Part shown: positions 6,748-13,248 of the stretch, one piece after another | Numbering within the stretch: position 1 is the first letter of the stretch | Layout of the letters: every line of letters starts with the position of its first letter | NCBI GenBank assembly: GCA_035504175.1 | Contig: DATJSJ010000085.1 | Location: 1-15,955, forward strand | Length of the DNA stretch: 15,955 nt | Reading direction: 5' to 3' | Origin: DATJSJ01 sp035504175 | GTDB taxonomy: Bacteria; Pseudomonadota; Alphaproteobacteria; Acetobacterales; Acetobacteraceae | Made by a program: the position numbers and the translations under genes | The notes under the pieces: model-generated | The model's input: the letters and a program-made list of their open reading frames with translations, nothing else | Databases searched by the model: none | Told to the model about the DNA's origin: nothing

Positions 6748-7413
6748 TCAGGCAAGGTGGCGGGCGAAGAAGGCGAGCGTGCGCTCCTGCGCCTGCGCCG
6801 CCGCCTCCGGATGGTAGCTGGCCCGCTCCTCGCAGCCGAAACCGTGCCCGGCGCCCGGATAGACGAAGACCTCCACCTCGGGTTGGGCGGCGCGGATCGC
6901 GTCGACATCGGTTTGCGGGATATGCCCGTCCTCCGCCCCGAAATGCAGCTGGACCGGGCAATGCGGCGTCGCGTCCCTCGTGGCGGCGATGCCGCCGCCG
7001 TACCAGCCGCAGGCCGCGGCGAAGGCGCGGGTGCGGGTCGCACCCAGCCAGGCGACGGTGCCGCCCCAGCAATAGCCGACGATGCCGACGCGGCGCGGCG
7101 CCAGGTGTCGCGCGGCGGCCTCGATATCGGCGATCGTCCCGGCCTCCGGCACGCGGGCGCGCAGCGCGATGCCGCGCGCCATGTCCTCCTGTCCGTAGCC
7201 GAGTTCGACGCCGCGCTCCGCCCGGTCGAACAGCGCCGGCGCGATGACCGCATAGCCGGCTGCCGCGAAGGCATCCGCGACGTGGCGCATATGTTGGTTC
7301 ACGCCGAAGATCTCCTGCACCACGACGAGGCCGGCGGCGGCGTTCTCCGGGCCGGCCGCATAGGCCGAGAATTCGTGCCCGTCTGCGGCGGTGATCGAGA
7401 TCGTGCTGCTCAT
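6748..7413 (-). CDS. Dienelactone hydrolase family protein
   Basis: A 221-residue cytoplasmic alpha/beta hydrolase with the Cys-Asp-His triad of dienelactone hydrolases. Cys115 sits in GYCWGG, Asp162 in GAEDGHIP, and His190 in GAGHGFGC. Glu34 in QEIFGVN matches the residue that tunes the Cys in characterised members. The natural substrate cannot be inferred. No chlorocatechol or aromatic-degradation genes are nearby, so a general housekeeping ester or lactone role is as likely. The ATG at 7411-7413 has AGGAG six bases upstream. The longer open frame up to 7647 would read through the divergent DUF4169 gene and is rejected. The start is only 36 bases from the divergent DUF4169 start. Confidence 0.92.
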   Translation of the reverse strand: MSSTISITAADGHEFSAYAAGPENAAAGLVVVQEIFGVNQHMRHVADAFAAAGYAVIAPALFDRAERGVELGYGQEDMARGIALRARVPEAGTIADIEAAARHLAPRRVGIVGYCWGGTVAWLGATRTRAFAAACGWYGGGIAATRDATPHCPVQLHFGAEDGHIPQTDVDAIRAAQPEVEVFVYPGAGHGFGCEERASYHPEAAAQAQERTLAFFARHLA

Positions 7414-7449
7414 ATCGCTCTCCTGCGGCTTTGCTGGCAGGATGGGCGT
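7414..7449. promoter_or_regulatory. Very short divergent start region
   Basis: Only 36 bases separate the leftward hydrolase start from the rightward DUF4169 start. Both ribosome binding sites (AGGAG leftward, AGGA rightward) lie inside. There is no room for two independent promoters, so the promoter of each gene must lie within the coding region of the other, or one of the messages is nearly leaderless. Confidence 0.55.
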
Positions 7450-7635
7450 ATGGGCGAGATCGTCAATCTCAGGCGGGCGAAGAAGGCGCGACAGCGCGCG
7501 GCGGCGGCGGCGCAGGCAGCCGGCAACCGGTTGCGGCACGGGCGCAGCAAGGCCGAGCGCGAGGCCGAACGGCGCGAGGAGGAGCGGCGCGCCAGCACGC
7601 TCGACGGTGCGCGGATCGAACGTCCGGTGGACTGA
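7450..7635 (+). CDS. DUF4169 family protein
   Basis: A 61-residue, highly charged protein that opens with MGEIVNLRRAKKARQRA and contains GRSKAEREAER (31-41), the conserved face of DUF4169. The family is made of short, Lys/Arg/Glu-rich, probably helical proteins of Alphaproteobacteria with no established function. There is no membrane segment or signal peptide. The ATG at 7450-7452 has an AGGA about eight bases upstream. The longer open frame that begins at 6757 is antisense shadow of the hydrolase. Basic composition could suit nucleic-acid binding, but that is only a guess. Confidence 0.85.
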   Translation: MGEIVNLRRAKKARQRAAAAAQAAGNRLRHGRSKAEREAERREEERRASTLDGARIERPVD

Positions 7636-7742
7636 GCGGCCGCGCAAGGCGGGCCGTATCCCAGTCGGCCCATTTTACGGTTGCATCAGACTGCGCCAGT
7701 TCGCCTCTTCGTAAGGGTTTGCGCTGTCTCGATTGTGCGGAG

Positions 7743-7758
7743 TGGCACAAGGATTGCA
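7743..7758 (+). promoter_or_regulatory. Sigma-54 (RpoN) promoter upstream of the PEP-CTERM gene
   Basis: TGGCAC (7743-7748) and TTGCA (7754-7758) are separated by exactly five bases, which matches the -24/-12 sigma-54 consensus TGGCAC-N5-TTGCW at every fixed position. Transcription would start near 7768, leaving a leader of about 47 bases before the ATG at 7815. Sigma-54 promoters need an enhancer-binding activator. In other bacteria PEP-CTERM genes are controlled by RpoN with the PrsK/PrsR system, which makes this match meaningful. Confidence 0.75.
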
Positions 7759-7814
7759 GTCCCAGTGACTCCCGGGCAATGCGCTCGAACCGGAACCTTG
7801 GGAGTTACGATTGC

Positions 7815-8465
7815 ATGTGCGGCGTTTTCTCGCATCTGGGCCGTCTGCTTGCAGCGCTGGCGCTGCTGGTCGGCGCGGCCGGCGCAGCACAGGCGGGCCC
7901 TGTCACCGGCAACGACACCGGACTGACCAATCCGTCCAACACGATCACGTTCGATGAGCTCAACCTGTCGCCGCAGACGCTGATCACCGACCAGTTCGCC
8001 TCCTATGGCGCGACCTTCTCGGCCATTGAGTGGGACAACCGCAATTTCGGCCAGTCCGGCTCCACCGGCTTCAGCGGCGGGTTCCTGTTGAACTGCCAGC
8101 TGCAGGTGGACGGCTCGTGTGTCTTCATTCCGTCCCTGACGATCACCTTCGCGCAGACGGTGGATGCCGCGGTGTTCGCTGCGGTGGACCAGGGCGGCAG
8201 CTTCATCGTCAGCGCCTATCTGGATAACCAGCTGGTCGACAGCTTTTCGCAGACCATCCCGTTCAACCCGGGCGCCGGCTTCATCGGGTTCACGGGGGAG
8301 CAGTTCGACACGATCACGATCACGCCATTGAACAGCTTCTTCGGCCTGGACACGCTGGAGTTCGACGTGGTGCCGCCGGTGGGCGTGCCGGAGCCCGCCG
8401 TCGTCGGCCTGTTCGGCGTCGGCCTGGTGGCACTCGGCCTGGTGCGGCGGCGCCGCTACCGCTGA
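7815..8465 (+). CDS. PEP-CTERM sorting domain-containing exported protein
   Basis: A 216-residue exported protein. The signal peptide (1-27) ends at AQA before Gly28. The mature part (28-188) is rich in Thr, Ser, Phe and beta-strand-like stretches, and opens with a TFDEL...LITDQFASYGATFS segment of the kind seen at the front of many PEP-CTERM ectodomains. Cys94 and Cys102 are close enough to form a disulfide. The C-terminus is a complete PEP-CTERM tripartite signal: VPEP (191-194), a hydrophobic helix (195-210) and RRRR (211-214). Exosortase would cut and process the protein for the cell surface, commonly along with exopolysaccharide. No exosortase or polysaccharide gene is in the window. The ATG at 7815 is preferred because GGAG lies ten bases upstream and the signal peptide then starts normally. 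The ATG at 7779 has no ribosome site. Confidence 0.9.
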   Translation: MCGVFSHLGRLLAALALLVGAAGAAQAGPVTGNDTGLTNPSNTITFDELNLSPQTLITDQFASYGATFSAIEWDNRNFGQSGSTGFSGGFLLNCQLQVDGSCVFIPSLTITFAQTVDAAVFAAVDQGGSFIVSAYLDNQLVDSFSQTIPFNPGAGFIGFTGEQFDTITITPLNSFFGLDTLEFDVVPPVGVPEPAVVGLFGVGLVALGLVRRRRYR

Positions 8466-8502
8466 CCGCGCCCGGGTCGGTCCCGGTCGGTTCGGGGCGC
8501 GG
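8466..8502 (+). terminator. Terminator-like hairpin after the PEP-CTERM gene
   Basis: CCGCGCCC (8466-8473) pairs perfectly with GGGCGCGG (8495-8502). The loop contains a smaller GGG/CCC hairpin at 8474-8484. The stem begins on the base after the stop codon. There is no T-tract. The 185 bases from here to the next gene show nothing else that I can identify. Confidence 0.5.
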
Positions 8503-8687
8503 GATCGCGCTGAGGCGGGCCGGGCGGAGTGCCAGACTCCCGCCGGTGAAGCCGTGGTCGATGCCATCTGGTGCGGCCGCGGTCGCGGGAAATGCGCTGG
8601 CGCCGCGCTCGAAAGGCTGCAAGCCTCGGCGGACCGACTTCTCCCGCACGACCGCGGGTCACGGACCAGAGTCGATCACTTGCCGGG

Positions 8688-9476
8688 ATGATTCTGCACG
8701 CGATTGAAGCAGGGCCGCCGGTGGCCGGCGGCCTGCCCCCCGTCGTCTTGCTGCACGGGCTGTTCGGCTCGGCGGGCAATCTCGGCCGATTGCAGCGGCG
8801 GCTCGCCGCCCGGTTTCGCGTCCTGGCCCTGGATCTGCGCAATCATGGCGCGAGCCCGCATGCGCGGGCCATGGACTATCCGACCATGGCCGCGGACGTG
8901 TTCGAGACGCTGGCGTCGCGGGAGATTGGTCCCGTCGCCCTGGTCGGCCACTCGATGGGCGGCAAGGTGGCGATGGCGATGGCACTGCTTCGCCCGGAAG
9001 CCATCGTGCGGCTGGCGGTCGCCGACATCGCCCCGGTGCGCTACCCGCCGCACCATCGCGACATCGCCGCGGCGATGCGGGCGATCGCCCTGACACCGGG
9101 CCTGACGCGCGCCGCCGCGGATGCGGCCCTCGCGGCCGCCGTGCCGCAGGCGGCGCTGCGGGCATTCCTGTTGCAGAATCTGCACCCCGGGGCGACGCCG
9201 TCCTGGCGCATCGACCTCGACGCGATCGCGGCGGCCCTGCCGCAGATCGAGGACTGGCCGGCCCTCGGTTCCGCTCACTCCGCTCCCCGCTATGACAGGC
9301 CGGTTCTGTTCATCGCCGGCGAGCACTCGGACTACCTCCGTCCCGAGTACCGCGCGCCGATCCGGGCGCTGTTCCCGACGGCACGGCTCGCCACCCTGAA
9401 AGCGGCCGGGCACTGGCTGCACGCCGACAATCCCGAGGGCTTCGCGGCGGTGCTGGAGGAGTTCCTCTCGGGGTGA
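8688..9476 (+). CDS. Alpha/beta fold hydrolase, YbfF/ABHD11-like esterase
   Basis: A 262-residue serine hydrolase. The oxyanion region is LLHGLFGSAGNL (21-32), followed by LDLRNHGASPH (48-58). The nucleophile Ser89 is in VGHSMGGK, the acid is probably Asp215 in GEHSDYL, and His242 is in AAGHWLHADNP. The LRNHG and GHSMGGK wording is that of the YbfF/ABHD11 esterase group, which hydrolyses acyl-ester or acyl-CoA-like substrates in vitro. The physiological substrate is not known. There is no signal peptide, so the protein should be cytoplasmic. The ATG at 8688-8690 gives the family-like N-terminus. The 39-codon extension upstream is Arg-rich and has no counterpart in the family. The ribosome site is weak. 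It appears to be a single-gene unit, or is read together with the small membrane protein downstream. Confidence 0.9.
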   Translation: MILHAIEAGPPVAGGLPPVVLLHGLFGSAGNLGRLQRRLAARFRVLALDLRNHGASPHARAMDYPTMAADVFETLASREIGPVALVGHSMGGKVAMAMALLRPEAIVRLAVADIAPVRYPPHHRDIAAAMRAIALTPGLTRAAADAALAAAVPQAALRAFLLQNLHPGATPSWRIDLDAIAAALPQIEDWPALGSAHSAPRYDRPVLFIAGEHSDYLRPEYRAPIRALFPTARLATLKAAGHWLHADNPEGFAAVLEEFLSG

Positions 9477-9479
9477 CTG

Positions 9480-9497
9480 GCCGGCCCGCGGTCCGGC
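9480..9497 (+). terminator. Weak hairpin after the alpha/beta hydrolase gene
   Basis: GCCGG (9480-9484) pairs with CCGGC (9493-9497) around an eight-base loop, three bases after the hydrolase stop, and is followed by TTG. Five base pairs is marginal. I list it because of its position. Confidence 0.25.
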
Positions 9498-9582
9498 TTG
9501 CAACCCCGCCCCGGCCTCTCCTACATGAGGAGCCACGGCGGCGCGTGCCAGCGACCCGCCGGGAGGTGCTGCGGCAGCCGGC

Positions 9583-9798
9583 ATGATGCACCACTCCAGA
9601 GGCTGGATCGACACCGAGGAGGAAGATCAGGCGGACTCCAACCGCCAGACCGCGAGTCTCGCCGGCCTCGCCGCGGCGCTGGCGCTGGTGGTGGTGGCGC
9701 TGTTCCTGGTGGAGCAGCTTCGCGCCGAGGCGGTGCTGGAGGATTGTCTGCTGTCCGGCCGCAGCAACTGCGTGGTCATCGCGCCCAACGCGCGGTGA
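9583..9798 (+). CDS. Small single-pass membrane protein of unknown function
   Basis: A 71-residue protein. An acidic N-terminal segment (TEEEDQADSN, 11-20) precedes one clear hydrophobic helix (about 25-43). A short tail with two cysteines follows, in EDCLLSGRSNC (53-63). The eight-residue spacing of the Cys pair suggests a disulfide if the tail is periplasmic. I recognise similar short proteins ending in a DCLLSGRxNC motif from related genomes, but know of no function. Two adjacent ATGs (9583 and 9586) can serve as the start. The nearest purine-rich box (GGGAGG near 9561-9566) is rather far upstream. Confidence 0.65.
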   Translation: MMHHSRGWIDTEEEDQADSNRQTASLAGLAAALALVVVALFLVEQLRAEAVLEDCLLSGRSNCVVIAPNAR

Positions 9799-9815
9799 GG
9801 CTCGGGCCGACCTGG

Positions 9816-9850
9816 CTCGCGCGTGTGGTCGCACTGCCTCGGCGCGCGAG
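9816..9850. terminator. Hairpin between convergent genes
   Basis: CTCGCGCG (9816-9823) pairs perfectly with CGCGCGAG (9843-9850), with a 19-base loop that itself contains GTG/CAC. It lies in the 115-base gap between the small membrane protein and the leftward 105-residue protein, so it could stop both transcripts. There is no T-run. Confidence 0.45.
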
Positions 9851-9913
9851 GTGCGGCCCCGGCCAATTCGGCCCACAAGGAATCAATTCCTACCGCGCCG
9901 TGCGTCGATCGGC

Positions 9914-10231
9914 TCAGCGTAGTGCTGCCTCCGCGGTGCGCACCGCCTGCAGCGGCAGCGCCGCCCGTCCGACCACCTGGCCGCCGACGCAGGCGAGCCA
10001 GTCGAGGCCCCCGGGCGGCGGCAGCCGCAGCGCGATCACCCGCCCGTCCGCATCCAGCGCCTCGGCGCGATAGGAGCGCCAGCCGGCGCGCACCGGCCCC
10101 AGAACGCGCACGATGCGGGCGATCGGCTCGCCCGTATCGTCGTACCCGATCCATTCGACGGTCCGGGTCTCCCCGGGGCCTTCGCTGACGCGGCCCCGCG
10201 TCCAGTGCAGACGCGGCGCCTCCCCCATCAT
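9914..10231 (-). CDS. Hypothetical protein downstream of EF-G
   Basis: This 105-residue protein matches no family I recognise. It is soluble, without signal peptide or membrane helix. It is composed of alternating short beta-like stretches: TRTVEWIGYDD (22-32), ARIVRVLG (38-45) and GRVIALRLPPPGGLDWLACVGG (63-84). It has a single cysteine (Cys81). It starts 28 bases after the fusA stop on the same strand, with GGGTGG five bases before the first of two adjacent ATGs, so co-transcription with fusA is likely unless the small hairpin in the gap stops it. The coding call rests on the ribosome site, operon position and protein-like composition. Confidence 0.65.
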   Translation of the reverse strand: MMGEAPRLHWTRGRVSEGPGETRTVEWIGYDDTGEPIARIVRVLGPVRAGWRSYRAEALDADGRVIALRLPPPGGLDWLACVGGQVVGRAALPLQAVRTAEAALR

Positions 10232-10252
10232 CCGGCCACCCGCATCGGCCGG
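10232..10252 (-). terminator. Small hairpin in the fusA-to-hypothetical gap
   Basis: CCGGCC (10232-10237) pairs with GGCCGG (10247-10252) around a nine-base loop. In the leftward transcript the loop and 3' arm hold the GGGTGG ribosome site of the next gene. It may lower translation of that gene or weakly terminate the fusA message. Confidence 0.3.
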
Positions 10253-10259
10253 GTCCGGC

Positions 10260-12347
10260 TCATGCGGATTTCGCCATGATCTCGTCGGCGATGTTCCGCG
10301 GCACCGGGTCGTAGTGGTGGAACTGCATGGTGAACGAGGCGCGGCCCTTGGTCATGCTGCGCAGGTCGGAGATGTAGCCGAACATCTCCTTCAGCGGCAC
10401 ATGCGCGCGCACGATCACCGTCGAGCCGGAACTCTCCTGGCTCTGGATCATGCCGCGCCGCCGGTTGAGATCGCCCACCACATCGCCGACGTGATCCTGC
10501 GGCGTGGTGATCTCCACGTCCATGATCGGCTCCAGGATCATCGGCCCGGCCTTCTTCATGCCCTCGCGGAAGCAGGCCTTGGCGGCGATCTCGAAGGCGA
10601 GCGCCGAGCTGTCGACGTCGTGGTACTTGCCGTCGGTCAGGGTGAAGCGGAAATCCACCGTCGGGAAGCCGGCCAGCACGCCGGTCTCCGCCTGGTTGCG
10701 GATGCCCTTCTCGACCGCCGGGATGTACTCCCGCGGCACCGCGCCGCCGACCACCTTGTTCTCGAACTCGATGCCGCTGTTCCGTTCCAGCGGCTCGAAG
10801 GTGATCTTGACCTCGGCGTACTGGCCGGAGCCGCCGGTCTGCTTCTTGTGCGTGTAGGTCTCGGTGTGTGGGCGGCCGATCGTCTCGCGATACGCGACCT
10901 GCGGTGCGCCGACATTCGCCTCGACGCCGTATTCGCGGCGCAAGCGGTCGATGATGATCTCGAGATGCAGCTCGCCCATGCCGGACAGGATGGTCTGCCC
11001 GGTCTCCTGGTCGGTGCGCAGCCTGAGCGACGGATCCTCGCCGGCCAGCTTCTGCAGGCCGATCGTCATCTTCTCGATGCTCTCCTTGGTGCGTGGCTCG
11101 ACCGAGATGTCGATCACCGGCACCGGGAAGGCCATGCGCTCCAGCACCACCGGATCGGCGGACGAGGCCAGCGTATCGCCGGTCGCGGTGTCCTTCAGGC
11201 CGACGAAGGCGGCGATGTCGCCGGCCGAGACTTCCTTGATCTCCGCCCGCTTGTCGGCGTGCATCTGGAACATCCGGCCGATGCGCTCGCGGTGCCCCTT
11301 GGTCGTGTTGAGCACCATGTCGCCCGATTTCAGCGTGCCGGCATAGATGCGCACGAAGGTCAGCGTGCCGTACTTGTCGTTGATGATCTTGAACGCGAGG
11401 CCGGCGAAGGGCGCATCCGGATCGGCCTTGATGCGACGGCGATCGGACGCATCGGCTTCCTCCTCGCCCTCCTCGGCGGCCACCGAGATGCCGGGCACGT
11501 CGACGGGTGACGGCAGGTAGTCGAGCACCGCATCGAGCAGCGGCTGCACGCCCTTGTTCTTGAACGCGGTGCCGCACAGCACCGGGCGGAAGGCGCCGCT
11601 GATCGCGCCGGCCTTGATGCAGCGCTTCAGCGTCGCGACGGCGACGTCGCCGTGCTCGAAATACTCCTCCATCGCCGCGTCATCGACGGCGAGTGCCGTG
11701 TCGAGTAGCAGCTGGCGGTACTCACGCGCCTTGTCCATCAGGTCGTCGGGGATCGCCTCGTCATGGTATTTGGCGCCGAGCTCGCCGCCCTCCCAGACGA
11801 TCGCCTTCATCTCGACCAGGTCGACGACACCGATGAAATGATCCTCGATGCCGATCGGGAGCTGCAGCGGCAGCGCCACGATGTCGAGCTTCTCCTTCAG
11901 CGTCGCCGCGGCGCGGAAGAAATCGGCGCCGGTGCGGTCGAGCTTGTTGATGAAGATGACGCGCGGGACGTTGTAGCGGTCGGCGAGGCGCCAGTTGGTC
12001 TCCGACTGCGGCTGCACGCCGGCCACGCCCTCGATGATGAAGATCGCGCCGTCGAGCACCCGCAGCGAGCGGTTCACCTCGATGTTGAAGTCGATATGGC
12101 CCGGCGTGTCGATGATGTTGATGCGGTGGTCCTTCCACTCGCACGTCACCGCCGCCGAGGTGATGGTGATCCCCCGCTCGCGCTCCTGCTCCATGTAGTC
12201 GGTCGTGGTGTTGCCGTCGTGCACCTCGCCGATCTTGTGCGAAACGCCGGTGTAATAGAGGATGCGCTCGGTCGTGGTGGTCTTGCCCGCGTCGATATGC
12301 GCGGTGATCCCGATATTGCGGATCTTCTCGAGCGGCGTGCCGGCCAT
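10260..12347 (-). CDS. fusA: Elongation factor G (divergent, outside the str operon)
   Basis: A 695-residue translational GTPase that drives tRNA-mRNA translocation on the ribosome (and with RRF, ribosome recycling). All GTPase motifs are present: G1 AHIDAGKTTTTE (16-27), switch I with GITITSAA (59-66), G3 DTPGH (80-84) with catalytic His84, G4 NKLD (134-137) and the G5-like CGTAFKNKG. Domains II-V are complete, ending in GYISDLRSMTKGRASFTMQF. Several normally fixed positions differ from the usual bacterial EF-G. NTTTDYMEQERERG replaces AATMDWMEQEQERG, HIDFNIEVNRSLRVLDGAIFIIEG replaces the VDFTIEVERS..AVAVFD type, and VQPQSETNWR replaces VEPQSETVWR. The ATG at 12345-12347 has GGAGG eight bases upstream. 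The in-frame ATG at 12362 would be part of that site. No rpsL, rpsG or tuf gene flanks it, so it may be a paralogue. Confidence 0.93.
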   Translation of the reverse strand: MAGTPLEKIRNIGITAHIDAGKTTTTERILYYTGVSHKIGEVHDGNTTTDYMEQERERGITITSAAVTCEWKDHRINIIDTPGHIDFNIEVNRSLRVLDGAIFIIEGVAGVQPQSETNWRLADRYNVPRVIFINKLDRTGADFFRAAATLKEKLDIVALPLQLPIGIEDHFIGVVDLVEMKAIVWEGGELGAKYHDEAIPDDLMDKAREYRQLLLDTALAVDDAAMEEYFEHGDVAVATLKRCIKAGAISGAFRPVLCGTAFKNKGVQPLLDAVLDYLPSPVDVPGISVAAEEGEEEADASDRRRIKADPDAPFAGLAFKIINDKYGTLTFVRIYAGTLKSGDMVLNTTKGHRERIGRMFQMHADKRAEIKEVSAGDIAAFVGLKDTATGDTLASSADPVVLERMAFPVPVIDISVEPRTKESIEKMTIGLQKLAGEDPSLRLRTDQETGQTILSGMGELHLEIIIDRLRREYGVEANVGAPQVAYRETIGRPHTETYTHKKQTGGSGQYAEVKITFEPLERNSGIEFENKVVGGAVPREYIPAVEKGIRNQAETGVLAGFPTVDFRFTLTDGKYHDVDSSALAFEIAAKACFREGMKKAGPMILEPIMDVEITTPQDHVGDVVGDLNRRRGMIQSQESSGSTVIVRAHVPLKEMFGYISDLRSMTKGRASFTMQFHHYDPVPRNIADEIMAKSA

Positions 12348-12362
12348 GGGGTGAGCCTCCAT

Positions 12363-12552
12363 ATCACGACGGGCGCCGGGAGGCCCCTGCCTCGCGCGCC
12401 CGCCATGGGCCGGTCCGATGGGCGCAAAGGTCTCCGCCCGGATTGCGCCCCCGCTTCCGGCTGATCAGGCGCGTGATGTGCGCGATCACTCCCGGTTTTG
12501 CAAGCCAAGCTTTGCCACCGCCGCGCAACCCACGGCAACCATTGCGGATTCG
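12363..12552. promoter_or_regulatory. fusA upstream region with an imperfect dyad
   Basis: These 190 bases lie between the ABM-like gene and fusA, and must carry the fusA promoter if fusA is not read from upstream. TGATC (12462-12466) pairs with GATCA (12484-12488), and GCGC (12469-12472) with GCGC (12480-12483), with a two-base bulge. This dyad could be an operator or leader hairpin. A leftward TTGCAA near 12500 could be a -35 element, but no good -10 follows. Confidence 0.3.
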
Positions 12553-12990
12553 TCAGCCGTGGGAGGCCGGCGGCATGGCCGAGCCGGTCCGGCTGCGCGG
12601 CCCGGTCCAGGCGAGGCCGGCATGGTCCGGGCTCGGGTGGCGCACCTTGGAAGCGCGTCCCTCGGCGCGCATCCGCCGGCCCGCCTCCGACCAGGATGGC
12701 GCCGCCGGCTCCGCCTGCTCCCAGTGCACCACGGAGGCCTCGTCGCACCAGTCGAGCAGATGCGGCATCGCCGCCCGGTGCACACCCGCGGTCATGAACT
12801 GCCGCATGCTCGCCTGGTCGTCCCAGAGCGTCATGGTCCAGAAGGTGCGTGCGTCATCGGCGAGCAACGACCCGCCGCGATAGCCGGCCGCCGCCCGCAC
12901 CTGCTGGCGCGATCGCAGCGCGTGCCAGGCGAAGCCTGGCAGGAAGCGCAGCGAGCGGATCCTGAGGCGCGTGACACTGACGAAGACCAT
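12553..12990 (-). CDS. ABM/DUF3291-like dimeric alpha-beta barrel protein
   Basis: A 145-residue soluble protein. MVFVSVTRLRIRSLRFLPGF (1-20) is a first beta strand and helix. GYRGGSLLAD (36-45), TFWTMTLWDDQASMRQFM (49-66) and HRAAMPHLLDWCDEASVVHW (71-90) follow the pattern of the antibiotic-biosynthesis-monooxygenase-like ferredoxin barrel, near DUF3291 and the spheroidene-monooxygenase-like group. HRAAMP is a likely ligand-contacting turn. Enzymatic activity is not established for this group. Residues 110-145 form an Arg/Ser/Pro-rich tail. The ATG at 12988-12990 has GGAAGGGA six bases upstream. The longer frame to 13122 lacks a ribosome site. It is divergent from the DUF1345 gene. Confidence 0.85.
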   Translation of the reverse strand: MVFVSVTRLRIRSLRFLPGFAWHALRSRQQVRAAAGYRGGSLLADDARTFWTMTLWDDQASMRQFMTAGVHRAAMPHLLDWCDEASVVHWEQAEPAAPSWSEAGRRMRAEGRASKVRHPSPDHAGLAWTGPRSRTGSAMPPASHG

Positions 12991-13248
12991 GGCGGTTCCC
13001 TTCCGGGTTCGGGCCGGATGCCCCGCCGCCGGGCGGCCGGCCATCTCGGCAGATCGTCGCATTGCCGGCGATGCCAAGGCCGGCCGCGGCGTGCCGGTGG
13101 CCGAGGCGGCGATGGTGCGCATTGCCCGCCGCCCGGCGCGCCTCTGTGGCGCCGGGACGAGTCTGCGGGGCGGGCTGGTCCGGCCGATGTGGCGCTCCGG
13201 CAGGCCGGGACTGGACGGACGCCTGGGGCGGCCCTATCCGGGCGGTCC
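12991..13248. other. Divergent intergenic region between the ABM-like and DUF1345 genes
   Basis: These 258 bases presumably contain the promoters of both divergent genes. I see the ABM-like gene's ribosome site at 12997-13004, but no convincing promoter, dyad or small gene. The open frames through here are low-complexity. Confidence 0.5.

Noticed and set aside
6748..9914. A novel defence or mobile island among the small genes of this stretch
   Set aside because: There is no integrase, transposase, att-like repeat, toxin/antitoxin pair or composition break. The genes are recognisable chromosomal families.
10113..11510. 465-codon rightward open frame opposite fusA
   Set aside because: Antisense shadow of EF-G, whose motifs are unambiguous on the other strand.
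12348..12362. ATG at 12360-12362 as the fusA start
   Set aside because: This ATG overlaps the GGAGG that serves the ATG at 12347. The five extra residues (MEAHP) have no counterpart in EF-G.
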